Shown: positions 33,146 through 42,845, numbered from the stretch's first letter. The stretch: DNA of 64,000 nt from Bacteroidota bacterium (GCA_020444275.1 JAHLLG010000002.1:979991-1043990); one strand, 5' to 3'. Program-made: numbers and translations. Notes: generated by a model from the letters alone, not told the origin.

Positions 33146-33844
33146 ATGTTTAAGTGGAAAACAAAACATGATACTATTATTCGGATGATAAGGATAGGCA
33201 TTACAAAATGTTACCTTATTGAATCTGCTAAAACCAACATTCTTGTTGATACAGGTCAGAGAATATATTTCAATAAGTTGAAAGCTTTTTTACATGCAAA
33301 TCTAACCTCTCAAAATAAAAAGTTAGATTATTTAATACTTACTCATACTCATTACGATCACGCCGGAAATGTAAGTAAAATAAAAGAGTATTTTGGTCCT
33401 CAGGTTGTGGTACATGAAAAAGAGGCAAACTGCCTTTCTGAAGGTTTTACCACTTTGCCAAAAGGTACGAATTTCATTACAAACCTTTTAACAACAATAG
33501 TCAATAAATATTTTAGTAAAATTGGCAAGTATGAAGCTCTTAAAAGCGACATTGATATAAACCCTTCAAAACAAATGAATTTTGGCAATATCGAAATTAT
33601 TGAAACTCCTGGTCACACAAGCGGTTCGTTAAGTGTTCTAATTGATCAGGAAATGGCGATAGTTGGTGACACCTTGTTTGGAGTACTACCCAACAACATA
33701 TTCCCTCCTTTTGCCGATGACAAAAAAGTTCTTATTGAGTCATGGAAGAAGCTTTTAGAAACAAAGTGCACCATGTTTTTACCAGCGCATGGAAAAGCAA
33801 TAAAACGAAATGTTTTAAAAAGAGAATATTACAAAAAGGTTTAA
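33146..33844 (+). CDS. MBL-fold metallo-hydrolase
   Basis: A 232-residue metallo-beta-lactamase-fold hydrolase. The zinc-binding motif is TLTHYDHAGN-like (LTHTHYDHAGN), followed by IIETPGHTSGSL (third His), AIVGDTLFG (bridging Asp) and FLPAHGK (last His). This is the glyoxalase II-like subgroup of general thioester, ester or phosphodiester hydrolases. The substrate is not predictable. The gene's end overlaps the convergent barrel-protein gene by 4 bases. No operon partner is seen. Confidence 0.9.
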   Translation: MFKWKTKHDTIIRMIRIGITKCYLIESAKTNILVDTGQRIYFNKLKAFLHANLTSQNKKLDYLILTHTHYDHAGNVSKIKEYFGPQVVVHEKEANCLSEGFTTLPKGTNFITNLLTTIVNKYFSKIGKYEALKSDIDINPSKQMNFGNIEIIETPGHTSGSLSVLIDQEMAIVGDTLFGVLPNNIFPPFADDKKVLIESWKKLLETKCTMFLPAHGKAIKRNVLKREYYKKV

Positions 33845-34938
33845 AGTTGTATACCAACTAAGAGATTTAAACTAAACACCTTAGGCATAGAGTGACTTAA
33901 CGAATAATTTGATCGTAATGCTATATCATACTTGTTGCGAATAGAAATACCTCCACCAAATGAAATCCCAATTAAATAATCAGCCATCTGATGAAACAGC
34001 TCCTGATCTTTAATATAAGCATTTGTAACATCAATAGCAGAATAACAAAAACCAAAATCGGCAAACAGAGGTTTCTTTTTATCTAATGTTTTATAACGAA
34101 GAAAACAATTTGCAGTATAGTAATTTATATCAAAACCAAAATCCATTTCAATATCTTGTTTAACAAAATCATAAGTTGACCTTTCATACTGAATTTCCGG
34201 ATGAAATGAGATTTTGCCATCCATTACACTTAGAGGAAAATCCAAAAAAAATGCGATAACACCTCCTGTTTTCCAGATATAATCTATCTCTTCCAACGTA
34301 AAATAAATATCTGAACCATATTTATATACAACCTCATCATTAAGTTTTAGCTTGTTGAATTTAATACCTGTATACATTCCATAACTAAATGCAGGGATTC
34401 TATCAGAACTGCATTCCTCGTTACGCTCAAATAAATAGTGTAAATACTTTTTCTTATATGTGGCGTGCTTTATATTTTCCAACGAATGATTACAGTTGAT
34501 CATTTCATTGGTTAAAAATGCTCTTAGATCCTCTTTATTCGAAGGTATCTTGTCAAACCTGTCTGGTGTTTTTATATAAAAGAAGTTGCCTGAATCAGTA
34601 TGCAGATAATACACTAACGGATACTGTTGATTCAGTTTTTGCATAAAAACTGAATCAACACTAAAAGGCACCAACTCATAATGTTTATCTCCGTTTCCAA
34701 ATGCATCAACTTGTTTGTTATTTAACCTTTCCGGCTTACTATTTTTAGACTTCTTAAAATAAATAAACCGGGTATTTTCTTTTTCAGAACCATACAACAA
34801 AAATCCCTGGTGGTATTCGTTATCTTTTGTAATTATATAGCCCTTAACTATCTCCTTATTCTCATAAATGTTATTTTCAACCTGAGAATAAGATAGATAG
34901 TTCAAACATACCAGAATACAAGTGAGTAATTTGCTCAA
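33841..34938 (-). CDS. exported outer-membrane beta-barrel-like protein, paralogue B
   Basis: A 365-residue protein with a cleavable signal (residues 1-18, ending NYLSYSQ). Residues ~25-190 form a beta-rich domain (VKGYIITKDNEYHQGFLLYG and DSVFMQKLNQQYPLVYYL). Two Cys follow (MINCNHSLE and ERNEECSSD). The C-terminal half (~195-365) has alternating hydrophobic strands and ends KVFSLNLLVGIQL, typical of a small barrel. It shares this architecture with the upstream gene at 34949-36130, from which it is separated by 10 bases, so the pair arose by tandem duplication. Function unknown. Confidence 0.75.
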   Translation of the reverse strand: MSKLLTCILVCLNYLSYSQVENNIYENKEIVKGYIITKDNEYHQGFLLYGSEKENTRFIYFKKSKNSKPERLNNKQVDAFGNGDKHYELVPFSVDSVFMQKLNQQYPLVYYLHTDSGNFFYIKTPDRFDKIPSNKEDLRAFLTNEMINCNHSLENIKHATYKKKYLHYLFERNEECSSDRIPAFSYGMYTGIKFNKLKLNDEVVYKYGSDIYFTLEEIDYIWKTGGVIAFFLDFPLSVMDGKISFHPEIQYERSTYDFVKQDIEMDFGFDINYYTANCFLRYKTLDKKKPLFADFGFCYSAIDVTNAYIKDQELFHQMADYLIGISFGGGISIRNKYDIALRSNYSLSHSMPKVFSLNLLVGIQL

Positions 34939-34948
34939 TTTTAATTAA

Positions 34949-36130
34949 TTAAAAACCAAATCCAACAAAAACTCCAACATTCCAAGTTGAAAACATTGTT
35001 GTTTCACCTTCGCCTGTAGAAGAAAGGTAATTTGCATTTAAACCGGTTGTCAGGTTATAACCATTAAAAACTGGTGTTTCAAAACCAATATTTCCTCCAA
35101 CTCCTAACATAAATCTATTAAAATCAAATTCTACCTCGGTGGATTCTATTTCTACCTTTGGAATATTATATGATAGTATTGGACCAAGATCAAAAATTAA
35201 CGATGTATTCTTTCTTAATGTATTGTACCTGAAATACAAATCGAAATTGAAATAAGATACCGTTAACGTTAATTCTCCATCCTGCAAATAAGGATAACTC
35301 GCTGAATTAAGAACTTCAACATCTCCATTGAATTTATATTTTGAGTTGGAGTATTCAAATTCAGGATGAAAAGTAAGATTAAAGTTGTTAGTAAATAAAA
35401 CATCTGCATATAATCCAAAATGATATGAAACTGCAGGATCAAAATCAAGATTTGAAATAATCACTAACGGCGCATTTGTACCATATGATTGAAAAGTATT
35501 ATCTTTAAATTGAATGCCACTAATCTTTGAACCTCCAAAAATTCCGAACTTAAAGTATGGCAATTTTTGTTTATTACATCTCGCATAATATTCAAGAATA
35601 TTAGTTAACCTTGTTTTATTATAAATTGCTTTATTTAAATATTCTATTTCATCGCAGTTTGTAAAGGTATTTTTTAACTCCTTTATTAACTGATCCTTTT
35701 CACTTGACAGTAATTGCAAACCATTAGTACCTTCAATGTAAATTCGTTTTACACCATTTGCTTTACTATAGTATAGGAAAGGTTCAATATTATTTAGCTT
35801 CTTCATGAAAACCGTATCCTTTTCAATAATAAACCGCGTATAAAATTCACTGCCAAAACCATAGCTAATAATATCATTAACAGATAGTGAATCAGGGTAA
35901 GCACCTTTATGTTTTTGATAAAAAATATATTTAGAATTTCTGGCATCATCGGAAGTGATTATAAAACCCGGTTTGCGTTCATTTTTTAAAGTAATTATGT
36001 ATCCATGCTCAACTCTACCTTGAAGTTTATTTTTTTCACGTACAAACTCTTTTAAGTTAAAGTCTTTCTGTGCAAAAGATGTCAAACCAATTATTGACAA
36101 AAAAATTGCTGATAAAATTTTCTTTCTCAT
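34949..36130 (-). CDS. exported outer-membrane beta-barrel-like protein, paralogue A
   Basis: A 393-residue protein with a Sec signal (MRKKILSAIFLSIIGLTSFA). The N-terminal domain carries GYIITLKNERKPGFIITSDD, YGFGSEFYTRFI and DTVFMKKLNNIEPFLYY, closely echoing the downstream paralogue. Two Cys (FTNCDEIEY and YARCNKQK) match the paralogue's pair. The C-terminal ~190 residues form predicted amphipathic strands and end MFSTWNVGVFVGFGF with a terminal Phe, typical of outer-membrane barrels. It is the first gene of a two-gene operon. Function unknown; a barrel with a periplasmic or surface domain is inferred. Confidence 0.78.
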   Translation of the reverse strand: MRKKILSAIFLSIIGLTSFAQKDFNLKEFVREKNKLQGRVEHGYIITLKNERKPGFIITSDDARNSKYIFYQKHKGAYPDSLSVNDIISYGFGSEFYTRFIIEKDTVFMKKLNNIEPFLYYSKANGVKRIYIEGTNGLQLLSSEKDQLIKELKNTFTNCDEIEYLNKAIYNKTRLTNILEYYARCNKQKLPYFKFGIFGGSKISGIQFKDNTFQSYGTNAPLVIISNLDFDPAVSYHFGLYADVLFTNNFNLTFHPEFEYSNSKYKFNGDVEVLNSASYPYLQDGELTLTVSYFNFDLYFRYNTLRKNTSLIFDLGPILSYNIPKVEIESTEVEFDFNRFMLGVGGNIGFETPVFNGYNLTTGLNANYLSSTGEGETTMFSTWNVGVFVGFGF

Positions 36131-36173
36131 CTTGTAATAAACTATTTTTTTAGGTTGAATGTTAAGTTGAGTT

Positions 36174-36181
36174 CAAATTTA
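36174..36181 (-). promoter_or_regulatory. candidate -7 element of the barrel-protein operon
   Basis: The minus strand reads TAAATTTG (TAnnTTTG), 43 bases before the start codon at 36130. No TTTG at -33 is visible. Confidence 0.35.
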
Positions 36182-36243
36182 TACATTTTTTGTTTGAATA
36201 TTTATGAACAGAAAATTTAACTTTTTATTTTTATTGCTCACTA

Positions 36244-36624
36244 ATGCAAATAATACTTATGACTGATAAGAGAAAAGAGCACGAATTACCGCTAGCTACT
36301 GATAAATGGGGTTGGAAATACCACCATGTAGGGATTCCTGTAAAAAATCCAATACCAGGAGAAAAATATATTCCACACTTAAAATTTTATGTTAAAGGAT
36401 TTGATACAAGTCCTTTTGGCATAGAATACATGCGTTTTGAAGAAGATTCTCCTTTTGATGAATTGATAAAAACGTTGCCTCATTTGGCTTTTATTGTTCC
36501 TGATATCGACAAAGCAATTCAAGGTTTTGAAATTCTAAATGATATAAACTCACCAATGAAAGGTTTAAAAGTAGCTATGATTAAACATGAAGGTAGTCCT
36601 ATAGAACTTATGGAGTTTGAATAG
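36244..36624 (+). CDS. VOC (glyoxalase-like) family protein
   Basis: A 126-residue single-domain VOC-fold protein. Typical elements are YHHVGIPVKNPIPGE (first strand with His), GIEYMRFEEDSP, PHLAFIVPDIDKAI (second module) and SPIELMEFE (C-terminal metal Glu). It probably acts on, or binds, a small metabolite as a dimer; the substrate is unknown. ATG 36259 (second Met) is an alternative start that removes MQIIL. The gene is monocistronic and closed by a strong terminator. Confidence 0.8.
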   Translation: MQIILMTDKRKEHELPLATDKWGWKYHHVGIPVKNPIPGEKYIPHLKFYVKGFDTSPFGIEYMRFEEDSPFDELIKTLPHLAFIVPDIDKAIQGFEILNDINSPMKGLKVAMIKHEGSPIELMEFE

Positions 36625-36625
36625 A

Positions 36626-36653
36626 AAAAGGAGTATATTGCTATACTCCTTTT
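36626..36653 (+). terminator. intrinsic terminator of the VOC gene
   Basis: A perfect 12-bp stem (36626-36637 with 36642-36653) with a TTGC loop and a terminal T-run, just after the VOC stop codon. Confidence 0.88.
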
Positions 36654-36826
36654 CTATGAATTTAAAATCTAACCCTAACCTAAAATTTATCTAATGTACT
36701 AACCTAATTTGCTTTCTAAATATGATACAAAGAAAAGAAGAAAAATACATCATAACTAAGTTTTTATGGTGAGATAAATCACCTATTTATGGAGTTTTAT
36801 ATCATCAAAAGCAACGAACTAATATT

Positions 36827-37843
36827 ATGGAAAATGATTCTCTTCTATATTTAATATCCGGTTTGGGGACCTTTAATGGTTTTATTTTTGGTATTTACCT
36901 TTTCTTTTCCCAATTGGGTAACAAGCGAACAAATATTTATCTGGGAATTTTTCTCATTTTAATTTCAATTCGGTTTTTCCGTTCTATTCATTTTCATTTT
37001 TATGGACCTGATCATACTATTTTTCATATAGGACATACAGCTTTCTTAATTGCCATTCCGTTTATATACTTTTATTTCAGAGCGAGTTTTACACGAAATA
37101 AAAGATTAAAACGTACAGATTTTATTCATCTGTTACCGTTGTTAATACTTACTATCCATTCTTTTAACGTTTTAAATATGGTTTCATTTTCTGTGCTCAT
37201 TTTTTATACACTATTATCATATAGAATATTGCACAAATTCCAATCTAAGAACAATGAAATTAATTTAAAAGCATACAATTACTATTGGTATAGAAATCTA
37301 TTGTTTATTTTATTAATAAATTCCATACTTTATCTGTTAAATTTAACATTGCATTTAATGCCTTACATCTTAGGAGCAATATCCTATTCCATTATTTTTT
37401 ATATCATGATGTTTTATTGGAACAGATATCAACAAACCCAAAAACAGCGAAAAATTCTAAGAAAATACAACGGGTCGGGTTTAAGCATCGAAGAGGCTAA
37501 AACATATATTGATCAGTTATTTGAGAAAATTACAAAAGACGATTTATATAAAGATCCATTTTTGGATTTAAAAAAACTAGCAGAACTTCTTTCTATTCCA
37601 TACTATCAGTTAAGTCAGATAATAAACCAACATTTAGGAAAAAACTTTACAGAGTTCATCAACGAATATCGTGTAAACGAAGCTAAACGTTTACTGAAAA
37701 ACCCTGCGAATATCAATGAAACCATTGAAAATATTGCTTACGATTCAGGTTTTAATAATCCTTCATCATTTTATGCTGCATTTAAAAAAATAGCACAAAC
37801 AACTCCTACAAAATATAAAAAAGAGCAACTCAAATTACCTTAA
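36827..37843 (+). CDS. membrane-bound AraC family transcriptional regulator
   Basis: A 338-residue regulator with about seven N-terminal membrane helices (residues ~5-200) followed by a cytoplasmic AraC HTH domain (~225-335). The HTH shows LKKLAELLSIPYYQLSQIIN (first HTH), NEYRVNEAKRLLKN and IAYDSGFNNPSSFYAAFKK (second HTH), then TPTKYK. Such 7TM-AraC proteins are common in Bacteroidota and couple an envelope signal to transcription. It lies ~150 bases upstream of three same-strand genes (NTF2-like, Tat lipoprotein, M19 homologue), which are plausible targets. Confidence 0.9.
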   Translation: MENDSLLYLISGLGTFNGFIFGIYLFFSQLGNKRTNIYLGIFLILISIRFFRSIHFHFYGPDHTIFHIGHTAFLIAIPFIYFYFRASFTRNKRLKRTDFIHLLPLLILTIHSFNVLNMVSFSVLIFYTLLSYRILHKFQSKNNEINLKAYNYYWYRNLLFILLINSILYLLNLTLHLMPYILGAISYSIIFYIMMFYWNRYQQTQKQRKILRKYNGSGLSIEEAKTYIDQLFEKITKDDLYKDPFLDLKKLAELLSIPYYQLSQIINQHLGKNFTEFINEYRVNEAKRLLKNPANINETIENIAYDSGFNNPSSFYAAFKKIAQTTPTKYKKEQLKLP

Positions 37844-37995
37844 CTATTAGATAGTTAATTAATGAAATCACTACTAGTTCTGTATCTATAAATAATCTAA
37901 AAAATGTTAAATATTTCTCAAGATTTATAAATCCTGAGATTATTCTCTTTCTAATTTCTTTACTTGCCGGCAATTTCAAATACTAATTTTAAAAA

Positions 37996-38442
37996 ATGGA
38001 AATTATGAAAACAATTATTTTATTTCTTGCATTACTTCCAATAACAGGAAATATTTCTTCTATAAAAGATGAAAAGCTAATCAAAGAAGTAATAACTGAC
38101 GCTTATGTAAATGGAATCCAAAATTCCGGATCGCTGGAAGATATTGAAAAAGGTTTTCACCCAAGTTTTGAACTAATAGGCATTGGGCGAGATAGCATAA
38201 CTGTTTGGGAGAACCATATTTATACCTGGAAAGAAAGAGTAAGACAACATAAAATCAGTGGTAATGATAAAGATGAGAGTCCCGTTACCTGCACATTTGA
38301 TTTTATAGACATCACAGGAAATGCATGTGTAGCCAAGATTCATTTATACCGGGATAACAAACATATTTTCACCGACTACCTTAGCCTGTATAAATTTAAA
38401 GATGGTTGGAAAATAGTTAGCAAAATATTTTACAGACATTAA
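37996..38442 (+). CDS. exported NTF2-like protein (putative lumazine-binding family)
   Basis: A 148-residue protein with a short signal sequence (MKTIILFLALLPITGNIS, if translation starts at the second Met at 38005) and an NTF2-like cone domain. Family landmarks are IKEVITDAYVNGIQNSG, IEKGFHPSFELIGI and ITGNACVAKIHLYRDNKHIF, with the closing strand YLSLYKFKDGWKIVSKIFYRH (in parts: YLSLYKFKDGWKIV). This is the lumazine-binding-like/DUF4440 group. Whether it binds a ligand is unknown. It ends 13 bases before the Tat lipoprotein gene, so they are likely co-transcribed. Confidence 0.8.
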   Translation: MEIMKTIILFLALLPITGNISSIKDEKLIKEVITDAYVNGIQNSGSLEDIEKGFHPSFELIGIGRDSITVWENHIYTWKERVRQHKISGNDKDESPVTCTFDFIDITGNACVAKIHLYRDNKHIFTDYLSLYKFKDGWKIVSKIFYRH

Positions 38443-38455
38443 ATAATAATTCATT

Positions 38456-39010
38456 ATGGAAACCAATAGAAGAAAGTTTCTGCAAAAATGTGGTGCTGCT
38501 GCTCTTATTGTGGGCAGCGCTCCTCTGGTAGCTGCATGTAATAAAGTAACATCACAAAATCGAAGAACAGATTATCCTTTACTTAAACCTATACTTTCTG
38601 AACAACAAATTGCGATAGAAAAATCAGCTCTTGCAAATCAAAATGTTAAAAAGATGGTGCGAGAAGGTTACGGTTGTGGAGAGATTCTTTTAAAAGCATA
38701 TATTGACAAACATAAATTGAACGAAAGCATTTTAGATACTGCAGTAGCTTTTAAAAATGGTTTCGCATTCAGAGATACCTGTTGTTTATATTCTGCTGCA
38801 GTTATGATCTTCAGCTTATCGGTACGAAATTTATCTGAAAACAGAGATACACGATATAAACTTTGTGAACAAAAAATTAAGAAATTCAGAGAGTGGTGGT
38901 TAGAACGCAGTCCCTTGAATTGCCAGGATATTTACCCCGAATGCAAAAATGGTTTTGAGAATCAGTATAAAAAAGTTGCTTATATTGTAGAATCAATAGC
39001 TGATGGATAA
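38456..39010 (+). CDS. Tat-exported lipoprotein of the C_GCAxxG_C_C redox family
   Basis: A 184-residue protein with a twin-arginine start (TNRRKFLQKCG) and a hydrophobic stretch ending in a lipobox (PLVAACNK, lipid Cys 28). It should therefore be exported folded, probably with a bound cofactor, and membrane-anchored. The mature part has the spaced Cys of the C_GCAxxG_C_C family: REGYGCGEIL, FAFRDTCCLYSAAV (where others have CGA) and SPLNCQDIYPEC. These Cys-rich helical proteins are thought to be redox-active, but their partners are unknown. It lies between the NTF2-like protein and the M19 homologue. Confidence 0.8.
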   Translation: METNRRKFLQKCGAAALIVGSAPLVAACNKVTSQNRRTDYPLLKPILSEQQIAIEKSALANQNVKKMVREGYGCGEILLKAYIDKHKLNESILDTAVAFKNGFAFRDTCCLYSAAVMIFSLSVRNLSENRDTRYKLCEQKIKKFREWWLERSPLNCQDIYPECKNGFENQYKKVAYIVESIADG

Positions 39011-39028
39011 TTTTAAACAGCATAAATT

Positions 39029-40111
39029 ATGAATAGAAAAACCGTTATGCTAACCTTTATAGCAGTAATAGTATTAATTCCTTTTTTACAAGGATTTGGG
39101 CAGGAAAAAGATGTTGATAGTGAATTATGGGAAAAGGCGCTTAAAATTCACAAAAATGCTGTTATTTGCGATGCCCACGCTCATCAACTTGTATTTAACA
39201 AAGACGATAAGATTAAATACCATCCCAATTCAAAACAATTAGAATTCGAAATGGTGAAAAAAGGGAAAATTGATGCCATCGGACTTTACTTTGCTTACTA
39301 TCCTCTAAAAAATGAAACGCTCGTTGCTCGTGTGAAATCTGATTTTAAAACTTTTCATAACAGAATAGATAACCACGCAGATAAGTATACAATAATATCA
39401 GAAACCAGTGATATAGAACAGGGAATAAATAATGATGACCTTATGATCATTCCCGGAGTAGAATATTTCTATGGAGCATTGAATGGCAGAATTTCAACGA
39501 TTGATAGCTTATATAAACTGGGAATAAGGGCAATGATGTTGATGGATAATGAGTATGAAAGATTAAGTTACGAGAATGGAAATGCAAATGGCGATCGTAA
39601 TCTGAACGTATTAGCTCAACGCAGCATAGAAAGGATGAACAACCTTGGTATGCTCATTGATATTACGCATCTTGATGACCAAATGCAGGAAAAGGTAATT
39701 GATTATTCTGATTATCCGGTTATTGCCTCTCATTCATCAGTAAGAGGAATACATAATATCGATCGTAATATTCCTGATTATATCATAAAGAAGTTGGTAA
39801 AAAAAGGTGGTAGCATAATGATTACCTTTAACTCCGGCAATCTGACAGGACTTGAAGAAGGCAGATGTAAAATTGAACCACTTATTGATCATATTGACCA
39901 TGCCGTTAAAGTCGCTGGCATCGATCATGTTGGTATAGGTTCTGATTTTAACGGTGCTGGTTTAAGAAGCCCTAAAGGATTAGAAGATGCTTCAGGCTTC
40001 CCCTTGATTACATATAACTTATTAAAACGAGGATACACAGAAGATGATATCAAAAAAATAATGGGTGAAAATTATTTGAGGTTATTATCAGAAGTAATGA
40101 AGTTTGAATAA
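39029..40111 (+). CDS. membrane dipeptidase homologue (peptidase M19)
   Basis: A 360-residue exported M19 amidohydrolase. A signal peptide (~1-24, ending PFLQGFGQ) precedes a TIM-barrel. Metal ligands are recognisable: MIIPGVEYFYGALNG (bridging Glu), LIDITHLDD (His) and VIASHSSVRGIHNIDRNIPD (His; in parts ASHSSVRGIHNIDRN). GIDHVGIGSDFNG carries the late Asp. The first motif, normally H-x-D, reads CDAHAHQ, with His where the second ligand Asp is expected. It may thus have altered metal binding or substrate, although the rest is intact. It is the last gene of the three-gene group. Confidence 0.87.
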   Translation: MNRKTVMLTFIAVIVLIPFLQGFGQEKDVDSELWEKALKIHKNAVICDAHAHQLVFNKDDKIKYHPNSKQLEFEMVKKGKIDAIGLYFAYYPLKNETLVARVKSDFKTFHNRIDNHADKYTIISETSDIEQGINNDDLMIIPGVEYFYGALNGRISTIDSLYKLGIRAMMLMDNEYERLSYENGNANGDRNLNVLAQRSIERMNNLGMLIDITHLDDQMQEKVIDYSDYPVIASHSSVRGIHNIDRNIPDYIIKKLVKKGGSIMITFNSGNLTGLEEGRCKIEPLIDHIDHAVKVAGIDHVGIGSDFNGAGLRSPKGLEDASGFPLITYNLLKRGYTEDDIKKIMGENYLRLLSEVMKFE

Positions 40112-40170
40112 AACGTTTGAACTATTATCTTATGAATAAAGGAGGTTTAATCTTTTCATTTTGATGTAAT

Positions 40171-40202
40171 AAAAAATAAGGGAGATAAGATTCTCCCTTA
40201 TT
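40171..40202 (-). terminator. intrinsic terminator of the MCP/CheW operon
   Basis: A perfect 11-bp stem (40175-40185 with 40192-40202) with a 6-nt loop. The minus strand continues with a T-run (40176-40171). It lies 18 bases after the MCP stop and may also serve the convergent M19 gene. Confidence 0.82.
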
Positions 40203-40220
40203 GATAATTGGCAAATCATA

Positions 40221-42254
40221 TTAGAATGATTCGTATTCATTATCTAATTTATCATTGTCAGCTAATTTTAAATCCACACCTTTTGTCTTCTTGGCATGTT
40301 CAAATGAGTTATCATGGTGTTTGTTCTTTCCAGACTTTTTATCCTCTTCAAAAGAAAACTCTTTAAGTGTATTTTTCTTTTTATCAAAATCACGATTCAT
40401 TCCATCAACTTTAAAAAAGCTTACCACATCTCTTAACTGATCTGCCTGACTTGCCAATTCTTCAGAGCTGGTAGCCATTTCTTCACTTGCAGCAGCATTT
40501 TGCTGAGTTACCTGACTTAATTGCTGTATTGCTCCATTAATTTGGTCTGAACCTGAATTTTGCTCTATACTTGCAGCAGATATCTCTTGAACTAATTTAG
40601 CTGTTTTCTCGATTTCCGGAATAATTTCACCCAATAATTCACCTGCTTCTTCTGTTACTCTTAAACTACGTCCGGAAAGCTCGTTAATTTCATCAGCGGC
40701 TACTTTACTTCGCTCAGCCAGTTTTCTTACTTCAGCAGCAACTACAGCAAAACCTTTTCCGTGTTCTCCTGCTCTTGCAGCTTCAACAGCAGCATTTAGA
40801 GCAAGAATATTGGTTTGGAATGCAATATCATTTACAATAGTTATTTTCTCTGCAATTTGTCTTATTGAAGTTAAACTCTCCTCGGCCGCACCTGCAACTT
40901 TCGACATTCCGTCTGATGCTTTAATTGATATCTTTTCTGTTTGTTGTGCGTTATCTGTATTTTGCTGAATGTTTGAAGCCATCTCTTCCATCGAAGAAGA
41001 AACTTCTTCGGCCGATGAAGCTTGTTCTGAGGCTCCCTGAGATAATTGTTGTGTTGTAGAACTAATTTGCAGACTAGCAGATGCTACGTTATTTGCACCT
41101 GAATTAATGCTCGTTACAATTTCTCTTAATTTTTCAACCATATCATTTAGTGCCTTAGACAACATTCCTATTTCATCTTTCTGATCAATGTTAATATTTG
41201 TCCTTAAATCTCCATTAGAAACCATGGTTGCAAATTGTACGCCTTTGTTAAGAGCTCCAGTTATTGATCTTGTAACCATACTATTAATTGCAATAAACAG
41301 CAATACTCCTATGGCCACAGCTACCATTATAGCAAACTGTACATTTCTAATAATACCCATTAATTCTGATTTATAAATGGAAACAGAGACATACGAATCT
41401 ATGGATTCCATGTAATAAAAGTACTGATACTTTTGTTCTCCTTCCCACAGATATTCTGTTTTTCCTTTTTGAGTATTAGAACTAGTTAGTTGTTGAAAAA
41501 ATTCTTCACCAGCAACATTTTGTCCCTCTTTCGTTGGATGAATAATCAATGTGCCTTCATTATCAACCATGAATGGATAACCGGTGCTAAAATATTTCTT
41601 TTCTTTAAATATGTTTTTTAATCCTTTTAAATCTTTTTCTTTTACTCCTATGCCGATCATTCCAATTAATTCTCCCTTATTCCATACAGGAGAATAAGCT
41701 GTTAATTGCCATTCTCCGATTACTTCTGCTCTACCAAAATAATCCTGACCATTAAGAATTGTTTTACTAACTTCAGAACCTAATGATAATACTGTACCTG
41801 TTTCACGATCTCCCTGATCACTAATTAATGAAGTAGAAATTCTTTTAAAACCATTTGATTGTTTTTCAAAGATAGTTACCGAAGAACCAGTAAGTCTCGC
41901 CACTTCATCAACAAAATCATGATTTGTTTTTATGTTTACATCATTAAGATACCATGTTTTTGAAAGATCACTGTTATCCTCACTAATAAGCTGAATACCT
42001 CCATAACTTTGCATTAGAGTTTTTGCCACATCAAGTGATTTAATAACCCCCTGTTGATTTGTTTCAATTTGAAGTTCAATAATTCTGGCTAAATCCTCAA
42101 CCTGTTCGTACATTCGCACATCAGTATCTTCAAATATTTTCGCTTTTTGCTTTTCTATGGTATAAATACCAAATGATAATATAATCACTATCATAACTAA
42201 GCTTAAAATTATATTTAACCTTAGTCCAATTTTCATGTTATTTAAAAAATTCAT
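40221..42254 (-). CDS. methyl-accepting chemotaxis protein (Cache-HAMP-MCP) with C-terminal CheR/CheB tether
   Basis: A 677-residue receptor. Membrane helices at ~12-30 and ~310-330 flank an extracytoplasmic Cache-type sensor (~35-300; the [20 protein letters not shown] strand is typical). HAMP follows (~335-390; [20 protein letters not shown]), then the methylation/signalling domain with hairpin tip [20 protein letters not shown] and [18 protein letters not shown]. The end is a polar Lys/Asp-rich tail closing EYESF (673-677), which fits the x-aromatic-x-x-aromatic pentapeptide that recruits CheR and CheB. Seven bases separate it from cheW. Its sensor half is paralogous to that of the kinase at 44371-46929. 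Confidence 0.94.
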   Translation of the reverse strand: MNFLNNMKIGLRLNIILSLVMIVIILSFGIYTIEKQKAKIFEDTDVRMYEQVEDLARIIELQIETNQQGVIKSLDVAKTLMQSYGGIQLISEDNSDLSKTWYLNDVNIKTNHDFVDEVARLTGSSVTIFEKQSNGFKRISTSLISDQGDRETGTVLSLGSEVSKTILNGQDYFGRAEVIGEWQLTAYSPVWNKGELIGMIGIGVKEKDLKGLKNIFKEKKYFSTGYPFMVDNEGTLIIHPTKEGQNVAGEEFFQQLTSSNTQKGKTEYLWEGEQKYQYFYYMESIDSYVSVSIYKSELMGIIRNVQFAIMVAVAIGVLLFIAINSMVTRSITGALNKGVQFATMVSNGDLRTNINIDQKDEIGMLSKALNDMVEKLREIVTSINSGANNVASASLQISSTTQQLSQGASEQASSAEEVSSSMEEMASNIQQNTDNAQQTEKISIKASDGMSKVAGAAEESLTSIRQIAEKITIVNDIAFQTNILALNAAVEAARAGEHGKGFAVVAAEVRKLAERSKVAADEINELSGRSLRVTEEAGELLGEIIPEIEKTAKLVQEISAASIEQNSGSDQINGAIQQLSQVTQQNAAASEEMATSSEELASQADQLRDVVSFFKVDGMNRDFDKKKNTLKEFSFEEDKKSGKNKHHDNSFEHAKKTKGVDLKLADNDKLDNEYESF

Positions 42255-42261
42255 AGTACAA

Positions 42262-42768
42262 TTATTTTATGTTAATATTATTTTGTTGTTGTTTTAATTC
42301 ATCCAATTCTTCTCCTGTAAATAGTTTTATTAAATCAAGGATCATAATAAATGAATCGTTAAATTTTACTACTCCGGATATAAACTCAGACTTAAATGTA
42401 CTGCCAATACTTGGTGATGGTTGAATATCTTTTGCATTAATTTCATGAACAGCCTCAACAGAATCAACCAACGCACCAATATGAATTATCTCGTTATTTG
42501 TTTCTAAATCCATAACAACAATACAGGTGTTATCTGTAAACTCGGTAGGCGACATATTAAACTTAATACGAGTATCAATAACAGGAAGAACCATACCACG
42601 AAGATTTATTACACCAACCATATAATCAGGTGCTTTAGGTACTTTTGTAATTTCCCGCAATTCGAGAATATTAATTACTTTGCTAACATGTGCTCCATAC
42701 TCTTCCTTTCCTATTTTAAACGTTAAGTAAGAGTTAATACTTGTTTCATTTATCAAATCAGTTTGCAT
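42262..42768 (-). CDS. cheW: chemotaxis coupling protein CheW
   Basis: A 168-residue single CheW domain. Landmarks are [45 protein letters not shown] ([20 protein letters not shown]), [14 protein letters not shown] and [19 protein letters not shown]. It links receptors to the CheA kinase. It is encoded just upstream of the MCP with a 7-base gap. No cheA lies in the window, so this MCP-CheW pair must feed a kinase encoded elsewhere or act in a non-flagellar array. Confidence 0.93.
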   Translation of the reverse strand: MQTDLINETSINSYLTFKIGKEEYGAHVSKVINILELREITKVPKAPDYMVGVINLRGMVLPVIDTRIKFNMSPTEFTDNTCIVVMDLETNNEIIHIGALVDSVEAVHEINAKDIQPSPSIGSTFKSEFISGVVKFNDSFIMILDLIKLFTGEELDELKQQQNNINIK

Positions 42769-42845
42769 AATTATTATTTATTATTAGGTTGCTTTTCATT
42801 CTTATCAATAACAGCTTACTTTTTATATCTTGTTACTACTAATAC

